A stretch of DNA of 64,000 bases from Acanthacorydalis orientalis (taxonomy: Eukaryota; Arthropoda; Insecta; Megaloptera; Corydalidae), in the NCBI GenBank assembly GCA_034766995.1, contig CM068313.1, positions 11,277,012-11,341,011 of the forward strand, read 5' to 3'. The notes beneath the pieces were generated by a model. The model was not told the origin of the DNA and did not search any database. It worked only from the letters and a program-made list of their open reading frames with translations. Both the position numbers and the translations under genes were made by a program. Shown one piece after another: positions 49,273-60,251 of the stretch; position 1 is the stretch's first letter, and every line of letters begins with the position of its first letter.

Positions 49273-49611
49273 ATGTATAATCGCTGGAATATTGTGAAAA
49301 TCTCAGAAATTATTCACAAAAGATGCATGCAAGGTAGTTGCGAATATCAGATTATTAAACAGGATCATACGGGAGAATGGTTAATTGCTCGAATACATGA
49401 TATAATATCATTTTGTATTATTTTTGCACATAGAATCCTGTCATACACTTTAAGAACACCTGTAGATAATGAAGACACTGATTTTTTTCTGGGAAATCAC
49501 AAGATAAAATCATCATGTTTAGACATGTTTCTTATTGAAAACAATGAATTGTGCGACTACAATGTGAGAGATGCATGTTACGAAATTACAAGGGCAAATA
49601 AAAATATATAA
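49273..49611 (+). other. Unrecognised open frame, 112 codons
   Basis: This is the longest open frame in the interval between the two genes that is not driven by a simple repeat. The translation has ordinary composition, including four or five Cys in the second half, and no match known to me. A TE-like end (CATACAGGACTTGAATTAAG, compare 7231) lies 40 bases after the stop, so it may belong to an eroded element. Confidence 0.2.
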
Positions 49612-50573
49612 AAACACATTCGAGGAGTAAAAAGCCTTTATTCTGCATACAGGACTTGAATTAAGGTATTTTTTACATACCCTTCTACAAATTTTGGACT
49701 TCGGAGTCGAACGATTAGTATACAGTTATTAGAAGACAATTTGAAAACGGTAGTGCTGATTTCATTGTTTACATTGATGTATCGCATGACTATAACAAAA
49801 CGTAACGGTAACTAGAAAAATCGGCGCCAAACTTAAAATGACGAAAACCGTCAATTATTCTCGCACCATCGTATATAAATCTTTTGAAGCTAATCTATGA
49901 TCGTTCTTACAGTATGTGATCATTTTCGTATATAAAACTATTTCTGATCAGAACCTGTAATGAAATAAATTGCGTACCTCCGCTCAAACAATTCGAAACG
50001 TATAATAAAAAGATTCTTTCCAGCACGATTACACTTCGATCTCTTGACCCATACAATAGACAACACAACAGTCGAACTGGCCAGTCATCTTCTACCATAA
50101 AAACAATACGCCGAACGTGTACTGAAAACATTTCCTGCTGTATTATATTATTATAATAATTTTTTAAATATCAATTCGCACATCGACGGCGACGTACGTG
50201 CAAACGAACGTTCAGTTCACCGTTTGACAGACAAAACATTGGAAAAATTTGCATTTAGTCACGGTTCGATTTTGTAACGAAACACGACGACGTTTGTTTA
50301 TAGAGAGAACTTTTCGAACTCGTCACTTTACTGTATAGTAATTCCACTATTTTTCAAACACGCGTTTAATCATGAACGTTCAATAATAACATAGAGGTGT
50401 GTGTTTAGATATATTAGGCGGAGAGCAAAAACCAAAGCCTTCGAGCGAGTTGGCTTGGCAATTCTTTTCAAATTGATTTAAAATAACGGATGAATAATTG
50501 TAAATAAATAGATTGGTTATAAACGATATATAAAACGTATAATTACATCGTTTTATTTATAATATTTGAACTG

Positions 50574-50574
<1 letters not shown>

Positions 50575-50621
<47 letters not shown>
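50575..50621. repeat. (TA)n microsatellite
   Basis: About 23 repeats. Confidence 0.95.
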
Positions 50622-50626
<5 letters not shown>

Positions 50627-51084
50627 TACATGTTGTAATTCTTTAATTCTTCGTTAATAGAATAACTCGAAGCAAAATTTAATTGAATCCATTTACATAC
50701 AACTGTTATAAAACATAATAGCTGTCATTATCGAAACGAATGGCTGACTTTAATTCGGTATCACTTTGTGTAACCACTGTGAAAATGTCCAGAATGAAAT
50801 TTCTTTATATTAGGAGTGAAAGCAGGTTTGTGAGTAAATCATAGATGTGCTTGTAATAATAGCCCCGCAACTATTTGGTGGACTCACCTCTTTTCATTGA
50901 TAACAGTGTTGTGCGTCGTTCAAGTGTTATAAAGTATTTAATTGTGGGATGGTCTGTTTCGAACCGGAAGATCGAAATAATTGGTACGTTGTGTGATGGG
51001 AACATAGTTTTTTTTTCAATGCTTTAATGGTCGAGTACCGTCTGCATCCATTCGTATGGATACATTTTTTTTTAATTTACGACA

Positions 51085-51310
51085 ATATATTTTCACAGAT
51101 GAATTCTTTTTCTATCCGAGAATTGTTTCGATCGAAAATGTTCAAAAAAGTATTGATCATTTTTGATTGGTGCTTGTCTGCGTTATGAAAGAGATGGTAT
51201 CATAAATTAATAATGTTCAATAATCATTCATTCATTCATCATTTTCTGTGCGAGGGGTAAGAGAAAAATTATTTGTAAAAGTGAATTTAATCATCGTATC
51301 AGAACTGGAT
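51085..51310 (-). repeat. Interspersed repeat R1 (copy, possibly two)
   Basis: TTCACAGATGAATTCTTTTT, ATCGAAAATGTTCAAAAAAG, GATCATTTTTGATTGGTGC, AAGAGATGGTATCATAAATT. AATAATGTTCAATAATC and AAATTATTTGTAAAAGTGAA follow in a second, partial set. Confidence 0.45.
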
Positions 51311-51429
51311 TGTAAAATCTAGTCAAATCATTCACGGAATGAAGGGGAAGAGGGATAAAACAAAACATATTCAGTTTTCTTCGTTTTCAATTTATTTGAC
51401 TCGAATATACTTTTTAGATATTTGAATAA

Positions 51430-51925
51430 GTTTTTTTAAACACTCATCAAAATATGTTTTGTCTTTCGACCAAAAATAAACTGAAATTGCTGCCTTGCTT
51501 TCTTTATCATCCCCAAATTTCTTCTAACGTGACTCTTTTTCAAATTCTGGAACAAATAAAAAACGTTAGGGGCTACATCTAGATTATATAGATGATGATT
51601 TCAAATTATGAAACCTCATTTATGGATAGCAGCCATTGCAACATTGCTCTTGTGATGAACGGGTGCATTGTCTTGTAAGATCCGTACACATTTTCACAAT
51701 TTCTCTCATTTTTTCCTTCACTGCTACCTTTAGTTGTTCTATTATAGTGACGTAGTATTCTCTAGTTATTGTCACATCCGTTGCTTTATAACCGATCAGT
51801 CAAATATCCTCTATATCTCAAAAGAGTACCCAACAGCTTGCCGGCTAACTGCAACATTTATAGTTTTGAGGGGGTGGCGTATCGTTTTTATGCCACTGCT
51901 GTCACTCCTGTTTTGATTCTGATAA
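51430..51925 (-). pseudogene. Mariner-like transposase remnant (catalytic half)
   Basis: On the minus strand, short in-order fragments read REYYVTIIEQLKVAVKEKMR, a degraded HDNA-like region, NVAMA-like coding around 51635, FEKES and WSKDKT. This matches the order of mariner transposases of the SETMAR-like group (YY..LEQL, HDNAP.H, DQDKTFF). It contains several frameshifts. It directly abuts the 512-bp tandem repeat. Confidence 0.6.
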
Positions 51926-53404
51926 AATTCGATTTTACAGAATTTTGTCTTCTTTCTCAAATCATTAAAAGCTTGATAAAAATCAAAATACATTTTATAA
52001 TACACTGAAATATTTTTTTTCAAACAGTATACATCTATTTTATATGACAGAGTAATTTGCAAGGCAATAGTGCTACTAAATTTTGATATAAAAATTATTG
52101 AATTGAAAATGAGGATTTTTAATCCAAAAATCTATAATTCAATAAATGCTCAGTTTTATAAACAAATATCACTTTTAAATTGTTTAAAATATATTTCTTG
52201 TCAATAATATATAATATTTTATGATAAAATCACAATTTCGAATCAAACAAATCGTTTTTCAAAAATCGTGATTTTTCATCAAAATTTGCATACTGTAGGT
52301 CGTGCGTTTTTTTGGGTCAAAAAATGAAAGTTTCTAATATTCAACTTTTTGTCCATCAATCAATTATTTAGACTGATTGTAATAAATTTCAGACAAAAAT
52401 CTTGTTTTTGGTAAAAAAATATATTATTTATAAATAAAATTCGATTTTACAGAATTTTGTCTTCTTTCTCAAATCATTAAAAGCTTGATAAAAATCAAAA
52501 TACATTTTATAATACACTGAAATATTTTTTTTAAAACAGTATACATCTATTTTATATGACAGAGTAATTTGCAAGGCAATAGTGCTACTAAATTTTGATA
52601 TAAAAATTATTGAATTGAAAATGACGATTTTCAATCCAAAAATGAATAATTCAATAAATCCTCAGTTTCATAAACAAATATCACTCTGAAATTGTTTAAA
52701 ATATATTTCTTGTCAATAATATGTAATATTTTATGATAAAATCACAATTTCGAAACAAACAAATCGTTTTTCAAAAATCGTGATTTTTCATCAAAATTTG
52801 CATACTGTAGGTCGTGCGTTTTTTTGGGTCAAAAAATGAAAGTTTCTAATATTCAACTTTTTGTCCATCAATTAATTATTTAGACTGATTGTAATAAATT
52901 TCAGACAAAAATCTTGTTTTTGGTAAAAACATATATTATTTATAAATAAAATTCGATTTTACAGAATTTTGTCTTCTTTCTCAAATCATTAAAAGATTGA
53001 TAAAAATCAAAGTACATTTTATAATACACTGAAATATTTTTTTTAAACTAGTATACATTTATTTTATATGACAGAATTATTTACAAGGCTATAGTGCTAC
53101 TAAATTTTGATATAAAAATTATTGAATTGAAAATGACGATTTTCAATCCAAAAATGAATAATTCAATAAATCCTCAGTTTCATAAACAAATATCACTTTC
53201 AAATTGTTGAAAACATATTTTTTGTCAATAATATATAATATTTTATGATAAAATCACAATTTCGAATCAAACAAATCGTTTTCCAAAAATCATGATTTTT
53301 CATCACAATTTGCTACTGTAGGTCGTGCTTTTTTTCAGGTCAAAAAATGAAAGTTTGAAATATTAAACTTTTTGTCCACTAATCAATTATTTTGAGTGAT
53401 TATA
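51924..53404. repeat. 512-bp tandem repeat, 2.9 copies
   Basis: The marker TCGATTTTACAGAATTTTGT starts at 51929, 52441 and 52953, exactly 512 bases apart twice. The units are about 95% alike between copies 1 and 2; copy 3 is more diverged and lacks the last 45 bases or so. A minus-strand frame (DVYCFKKNISVYYKMYFDFY...) recurs with the unit but has no recognisable family. Satellite-like. Confidence 0.92.
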
Positions 53405-53896
53405 ATACGCGTGATATTACAAATTTGTCTCTAATTATTATTCGACGAACGGTATCTCGATCGTTGAAAAAAGTATCGTAATTCGGTGGTTAGATTTTGT
53501 CATGTGAGATCGATCACTATTTATTCGATCTCGCAGCCAAATTCTATTGGGAAAAAAAACGCTATTATTTATAAAATGACGCGCATATACAGTCTATTTC
53601 TGTGTATCTGTTTCAGATCAGTGTTGATTTTATCTTTAACGATATAAACATTTGTATCACAAATACCATTTCTCTAAAAATGAAATCATAAAATATGTTC
53701 AGTAATATTAAATGACTGTTCTTTGATTCGGAAATGCATGTGTCGAACGATCAAAACAAACCACTGATTTTTATTTCCGTTTTTTGTGTGCATGTTTGAA
53801 CCGCATTCATAAATAGTAGGAAATTATATAGGTCAACACGTACAATAGCAAGTGGCAAGCCCATCTCTTTATTACTTGTCAGTTATATATACATAT

Positions 53897-53905
<9 letters not shown>

Positions 53906-53961
<56 letters not shown>
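53906..53961. repeat. (TA)n microsatellite
   Basis: About 28 repeats. Confidence 0.95.
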
Positions 53962-53966
<5 letters not shown>

Positions 53967-54302
53967 TTTCTCTATTAATGTTGATCTCATTACGTGACTA
54001 ATATGTAATTCTGCTTTATTTATATTCCTCCATGACGTATCTCATGTTTTTTTATTCTTCATATTTATTTGGAACGTTTGTCAAGGTTGTGATGCAATAA
54101 AATATTTATGGATTAGGAATTGCGGATTGATATTCGTCGGCCGTATGAAAAACATTGCAGAACACCTGAACAAATATGTGCATATGTGTTTGTGAAAGGC
54201 TCGTGATTTATTTTAGGTATTCGCGCACGTTAAATATTTTTGTATAATTAAAAATATTATCAATGCGGAAACGTACGCAAATATCCGGGATTTGTCTTCA
54301 AT

Positions 54303-54885
54303 GTTGAAAATATTAGGTCGGTAGACAGATAATTGCGGTTTTTTGACCTTCAAATTCATATACGTCGTTCTATCCTAGCTGTGTTTGAAGTGGTCAACAA
54401 CTGTTAGATGACAAACGCTCTGACGTTTGTGGAACCGCTCGAATTATCGTGCGCGGTTCTGATTCAACTGACGCCTTCAGTTTGTTGGTCGTTGTGAATT
54501 GAAGAGGGGCGTCCGCGACATTCAAGGCTCTCGTCCTCCTTTGGAACCATTATTGCACCGTAAGTTCCTTAACAGTACCCACACCGAAATCATCGTTTAG
54601 TTTACAAGCAGTTTCTGCTGCTTGAACATCCGTTTTGAACTCATACAGAAAATGGCTCTTATTTGCTTCTTTTCCATGTTTAATTCAATAGCCTAATTTG
54701 AAACAAAATTAATAATGAAACCAAAGTCGATGTTACTGAAATGCAGACCGAAAAATGCATTTTAAAATGATATTAACATGAACACGATGAGATTACATTT
54801 TCATTGAAAAAAATAAGGTTAGAATTGATAAAACAAAAACAGCAATTATTTTTCTACCAACCTAATAATATTGGATTTTGTCAGA
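54303..54885 (-). mobile_element. Mellifera-type mariner, internally deleted copy
   Basis: The terminal repeats are TATTAGGTCGGTAGACAGAT at 54309 and the inverse ATTTTTCTACCAACCTAATA at about 54850-54870. On the minus strand the leader and first codons (MEKKQIRA) match the copy at 8.58 kb nearly base for base. The broken frame then runs through SLEC.GRPSS to a histidine-rich end at about 54390. Everything after the N-terminal third is deleted before the other terminal repeat. Confidence 0.75.
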
Positions 54886-54894
54886 AAGCAGTTC

Positions 54895-55025
54895 TGGAAC
54901 TGTGATCGAATTCATTTTCACAAATGATTTTCTTACAAAACAACTGTAACTACAAACCATAACTCTTTTTTGAGCAATGTTCAATAATTTTCAATCATTT
55001 ATTTAACAATGTTAACCAGATCTTT
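54895..55025 (-). repeat. Interspersed repeat R1 (copy)
   Basis: TTCATTTTCACAAATGATTT, CTACAAACCATAACTCTTTT, GCAATGTTCAATAATTTTCA, ATCATTTATTTAACAATG. It lies right next to the mariner copy at 54.3-54.89 kb. Confidence 0.5.
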
Positions 55026-55397
55026 TTTATAGTTTACGGAGTGAGCAAATAGTTCAATTGAACGAAATATTTTGGGTTGGTTCCTTTTGAAACGCGGGAT
55101 ATCTTGGAGATTTATTAAAATGAGTCAAAGGATTGACGAAAATGTCGATTCTGTGGCTAAAGTGTAAGTAAGTAAGTTTAAACCCACAGTGTCAGAACTA
55201 TGCTTTTTATTATTCAATAAAACCAATATAAAACATGACTTATTGAACGACTGAATACAGATATTGGTCCTAAATTTTACATTTGCTCTATATATAGAAC
55301 ACATCTTGAGCGAATCTTTTATGTAGAGTTCAATGACATGTCAGTACGAATCCATCAAATCAGTTTATAAATCATGTACATGATCTGCTCATCAAAA

Positions 55398-55400
<3 letters not shown>

Positions 55401-55440
<40 letters not shown>
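55401..55440. repeat. (TA)n microsatellite
   Basis: About 20 repeats. Confidence 0.95.
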
Positions 55441-55443
<3 letters not shown>

Positions 55444-56110
55444 TTTACATAAAAGCGTATTATACGTATGTAAAATCTCCGCTATTCGCCGATTTGAATC
55501 TCCCGCGGTGTTTAATTGGCGGCAGCACCGTTGGACATGTAACAGATCGTTTCGATCAACCTTGGTTTCTATACGCCGATTTATTTATCCTTAAGCTAGT
55601 CCTTCTTGGAATAACAAATGATTGTTACGTGACACATCAGAATTTCAGATAGAAGATGTCAGATCTGAAACGTTTTGAATAATTCATACGTGACGATAAG
55701 CGAAAAAAAACACGGTCGGGACGCACGTACCGTGTACGATTTTTACATACATCTGTTATGATGATTTTTTATGGTTCGTCTAGTATACGCGGTTTTGTCG
55801 TCACCTCTATGTAATTAGCGGTTTTTGCATTGTCAGTGTTTGGTTTACACTCTAAGCGTGCAATTTGTGAAATAGTTACAAACTTCTATGGTACAACCGA
55901 TTACGGATATGGCCTTTAATGTTGATGAATTAACATTTATCATAAGTGTTGATCGTTTTGTGTGAATTAACATATGATGGGTAAATACTTGGAATGTACA
56001 ACCGATATTTAAAAGATAGTAGGAGATATTTTCAGTTCCAAGTACTGGCTAGTAATACCTTCTTTATACATGCATATTCATTGAATATCCTTGGCTAGAA
56101 TTAAAGAAAT
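55440..56110. other. CpG-containing intergenic island
   Basis: 55.44-55.87 kb is distinctly less AT-rich. A plus-strand frame (FADLNLPRCLIGGSTVGHVT...) starts from the (TA)n tract and has no known match. It could be regulatory or an eroded element. Confidence 0.25.
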
Positions 56111-56111
56111 C

Positions 56112-56114
<3 letters not shown>

Positions 56115-56155
<41 letters not shown>
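56115..56155. repeat. (TA)n microsatellite
   Basis: About 20 repeats. Confidence 0.95.
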
Positions 56156-56167
<12 letters not shown>

Positions 56168-56367
56168 AAATGTAAGTATGTTGGAGGGTGAAGTGAGGTG
56201 TTAATATCTGACCATAAATGGAGATGATCGTTATAAGCTACGATACTAGAGAGGCACGCAAAAAAAGATGAAAGGAGCTACGGACATATAAATTAAAAAT
56301 ATATTATTCAGTATTCAAAAAATTAATTATCAACTATGCTATAATTTAATCACTTAAAAGTGTCCAA

Positions 56368-56432
56368 CGGGCGTTAATGACCTTATTTGTAGACGGGCCG
56401 TTAAACCCCAAATAAAAACAACAACATTAAAA
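56368..56432 (+). repeat. Short interspersed element tail (GTTAATGACCTTA...CCGTTAAACCCC)
   Basis: GCGTTAATGACCTTATTTGT, AGACGGGCCGTTAAACCCCA, then AATAAAAACAACAAC. A conserved block followed by a simple A-rich tail is typical of the 3' end of a SINE or LINE. A diverged second copy is at 14.75 kb. Confidence 0.5.
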
Positions 56433-56671
56433 GTGTCTAGAATAAATTGATAAGACTAATGGTATACTTCATGTCTTTGTTTTCGTCTAGAAATGTCGAA
56501 ATCATTTATTTTTTAAAATATAAAACGAACGCGCCACAGACGAATCTCGCTGTGGATATTGCACAAATAGAAAATAAAAGTAACTTTTTTTCCGAAAGTA
56601 ATCTATGAAGAATTTTATACTGTTTCCATAAAACAATCAGATATAATTAAACGTTTTCCTGGTCATATTCA

Positions 56672-56838
56672 TTATTGTGGACCAACTGAGTGTATATTCT
56701 CCACTACTAGATTCAGTACGTGCACCATCTTCAGAGAGATGTTACAGACAAATAGGAATAATCTTTAACATGTACCTGAATATGACAAACGTGTCAAAAC
56801 TAGTAGTGGAAAACAAACACTCAACTGATCCACAATAA
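56672..56838. mobile_element. Palindromic MITE with 39-bp arms
   Basis: The left arm TTATTGTGGACCAACTGAGT...CTACTAG (56672-56710) is the imperfect reverse complement of CTAGTAGTGG...GATCCACAATAA (56800-56838). The two are separated by 89 bases. Its ends do not match the mariner families above. It lies just upstream of the mariner pseudogene. Confidence 0.7.
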
Positions 56839-56883
56839 CGAAGACGGCTTGGATCAGTGCAAAAGTTTGTACAAGATTCAATA

Positions 56884-57722
56884 GGTGGTGTTAAGAGTAC
56901 CACATGGCGGCGCTCGTGATTGAAATGTATTCATGTTATATGTAGTTTGAAAGGTGACAGTCACAGCTGTTATTTGGGCATCAGACGCATTTGTTTCGAT
57001 TTGATTTGTGTGTAAGAAAAATGTTTGGAGTTTCGGAAAGGAGTAACCGTTGGCGCGGCAACGAAAAGTATTCAGGATGTTTATTTGGACCATGCACCAT
57101 CACTTCCAACTGTGAAGAAATGGTTGGTTAAATTTCGACCCTGGTGATTTTAACCTCGAAGATCAACTCCGATCTGGACGGCCTACTGAGAATGACGACG
57201 ATGTTGTGCGCGCTTTAGTTGACAATAACTCACGAATTTCGACGGAAGAGGTTGTCGAGACACTCAACGGGTGCAGGTCGACTGTATTTCGACATTTAAA
57301 GAAGATGAAGTTCACGTTGAAGCTCGATACGTGGGTGCCGCACGTCTAAAAAAAAAACAAGTTTGATCGCATCCCTTCGGCAGTTTATTTTCTTGGATGC
57401 GTCAACAGGGAGCCTTTTTTTGGATCGGTTGGTGACGCGATGAAAGATGGATCCTGTACAACAACTTCCGACGCACACGAACGTGGAAACAAGTGAATGA
57501 AGGGGTAGGACCAGTCACCAAAGCTGGCTTGCATTCGATGAAAGTGTTGCTGTTTGTTTGATGGGATTGCAAAGATGTTCTTTATTTTGAGCTGTTCCTA
57601 CAGGGTGAAACTATTACTAAGAAGGAGTACTGTCAACAACTAACCAAACTGAATGCAACAATTAAAGAAAAACCGCTCAACTTTTACAAACGAGGAATCC
57701 TGATACAGCTACTTAAACGTTG
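56884..57722 (+). pseudogene. Mariner transposase pseudogene (SETMAR-like group)
   Basis: Plus-strand fragments in order: KSIQDVYLDHAPSLPTVKKW; NLEDQLRSGRPTENDDDVVR; ISTEEVVETLNGCRSTVFRH; TWVPHV; a REPFLDR-like block; a K.GLH block; a WWDCKDVLYFEL-like block; then KEYCQQLTKLNATIKEK. Together these cover the DNA-binding domain and the first part of the catalytic domain. At least four frameshifts and several stops separate them. It ends near 57720 before the second catalytic motif. Preservation is better than that of the other copies, so insertion is relatively recent. Confidence 0.8.
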
Positions 57723-58322
57723 AAAAATGAATGCAGAAAACAATGGTGAATACATAATTGATTAATAAAAGTGATTTCTGTAAAAAATAATCTGAGTTTC
57801 AGTTTCAAATCGTATACGAACTTTTTCACCAATCCAGTACATATAAATGAGATGACAGATATAAAAACATACAATTAATTTTCTTTCTCTGTAATAGAAT
57901 GTCTGTAATTCTTTCAGTAATAATCTCATCAGTAATAATGAATATAATTTTATGATTTTTTCCATTATCTGAAAAGCAAAATATTTTTTAATCTATAATT
58001 TCTGAACGAGTATTTAGAGAAGTAAAAAGAGGACTTCATATATTGTTTTATTAAAAATATATACGATAATGAATCAGAAACAACATTTTCATACTATTTA
58101 TATATTTATGTATATTTATTTCAAATACGGTGCTAGTATTTAAGTACAACATTCTTGAACAACCTTACATTTTTATAAATATAAAATTCGCAATTAAAAT
58201 ACACTATTAATTAACATAAGTGTAATTAGGAATTGAAGAATTTTAATTACTTGGTTTAAAAATAGTTTTCAGAAATACACATAACAATCTTTAATTTTTT
58301 GTAAGTTTACACATACACATAT

Positions 58323-58338
58323 GTATATATATATATAC

Positions 58339-58385
<47 letters not shown>
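58323..58385. repeat. (TA)n microsatellite
   Basis: About 28 repeats with one CATT step. Confidence 0.95.
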
Positions 58386-58388
<3 letters not shown>

Positions 58389-58684
58389 ATCATATGTTTT
58401 TCGTATAGAGAAGTACAAAAAATAAAGGTCAAAAAACGATTTATAAAAAATAATAAAACGTCATCGTATGTAAATGCATAATCTTATAAATGTCAAACAG
58501 TATTATATGGCTCATTTAAGATTTCAAATACTGTTTTAAATTCCTGTTTCATTTTATTATTAATTCCATTAAAAAATAATTCCTTATATTTATTTTCTTA
58601 ATATCATCGCAACTATTCATTGTTGAAAATATGTTTTAAAACTGAAATTGAAAAGGTTAACAGATTTTTCTGGACCTTGACGCT

Positions 58685-58840
58685 CTGAAGGTGATGGAAA
58701 TCGTTATCGAAATGCAAAAAGCAACAATCAGATATGATCAGTAATGATTTATTGAACATTTTTGACCCAGCTATTTTCCAGATGTGTGATGTGAAAATGA
58801 ATTCGTTTGTGAAAATGAAACCTGGTTTAAAACTTAGTTC
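58685..58840 (+). repeat. Interspersed repeat R1 (copy)
   Basis: GATGGAAATCGTTATCGAAA, AGCAACAATCAGATATGATC, ATTTATTGAACATTTTTGAC, GATGTGTGATGTGAAAATGA, TTCGTTTGTGAAAATGAAAC. One of the most complete copies. Confidence 0.6.
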
Positions 58841-60224
58841 ATAAAAGTTATTTTTCTAAAATTTTTATATATTTTAAAACATTGTCACGTTTGAAATATA
58901 TTAATTTTTCAGTGGGTAGATGTTACTTTCTCAGTGAAAGGTCGACATGTCACAAGGCCGAATTCGAATTCATAGAACGTAACTGTTACATCATAGCTTC
59001 TTTTTCTAAGGAAATTCGATTAATTTTACAAATGTTTTATTGTGCAGTACGTTGTCAAGATTACATTTATCTCTGATTAGCTATTAATTAAAAAAAATAC
59101 TGATTAAACTGACTGAATTTAATTAAATTTGCTCGAATGTTGTTCATTACTCTGTCTATTCCTCTTTTTAATTACAAACATTCGTTTTAGGCTCCATGAA
59201 TGGTCTACTTTGTAAAATGTTAACATTCGAAATGAAACGCACATGTTTATATATCGAGACAAAAAAAACATTCTGACTCATAATAGTCAATTTATTTCTT
59301 TGCAGACGAATGATCTCAAGTATGATCTCAAGCGTGTAATTTTCAAACATGCAATATAACAAATCGAGAGAATTGTTTTTATCTTTCATTTTTTTTTAAT
59401 ATTGTGCAACAGGTATTATCAGTTCTCATTAGCATTTATATACTTGAAAAATGATGTTATCTGTAAATATAATTAATTTTCTTTTTTTATTATACAAAGT
59501 GTTAATATAAATTAATGTTAATGGGAACGATTTATTTTATAAAATTTAATTGAAAGTAACAATCAGAACATATTGATTTGAAATTGTTTTGTAAATGTAA
59601 ATATTAAGCAGTGACTAGAAAAATAATAGAAACAGATAACGAGTATACGCCTATGTTAGATAAGGAGAGACATTACCAAATCTATTCTATATATCATTTA
59701 CAATTCAGTACGCCATATGTGGTAGTAGTGGTAACTACATTGGAGAGGTGACGATGTCAGATTTAACTTCTGCGTGAAACAATAGAAATATTTTATGTCA
59801 ATTCAGTTGTAAATTGTATTGTTCTAATTAATGTATTCGCGTGCGCGTACAGAACGAATTGCACATAGACAATCTATCAGTTACATCTGCACAGTGCGTG
59901 TAATATTTTTAGGTTATATTTTTCAATCAAATTGTGAAGTTTGAATGACTCAGATTCATTGCTGTGTCGATCTACCCACATAATTCATAATAAATGTCAT
60001 CAACCTCGGCTGGAACGCATCCTGCAAATAATCAAACAACACATTCAGGGCGATATTGATTAACATCAGTAATTATTACCGTACAAAAATGTCTTAAAGA
60101 AGATAATGAACATCATAAACCGAATAATGTTTAGAATAAGTTGACAAACGAACTTTAAAATATAGTGTCATTTATAAATCAGTAATACTGTCAAATTGAT
60201 TGAATAATTTACTGTTTTTATCGA

Positions 60225-60251
60225 TTTGTTCGGCTTGATTGTCCTTCAAGT
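60225..60251 (+). promoter_or_regulatory. Putative splice acceptor just upstream of the sorting nexin ATG
   Basis: A pyrimidine-rich run ending TTGATTGTCCTTCAAG stands one base before the ATG. This suggests the start codon lies at the very beginning of exon 2 and that the leader exon and promoter are elsewhere upstream. No RNA evidence. Confidence 0.4.

Larger units (their letters stand above)
47880..51084. other. Less AT-rich intergenic stretch
   Basis: Noticeably richer in CpG than the rest (48.0-48.3, 49.7-50.5 kb) but without a recognisable gene. CpG-rich sequence at 50.16-50.36 kb, with an initiator-like TTCAGTTC at about 50213, could be a promoter or regulatory island. Confidence 0.3.
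57725..60200. other. Upstream flank of the sorting nexin gene
   Basis: AT-rich with one (TA)n tract and one R1 copy. 59.65-60.05 kb is less AT-rich (GCGTGCGCGTAC at 59.83 kb) and may hold a proximal promoter. No coding sequence. Confidence 0.35.
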
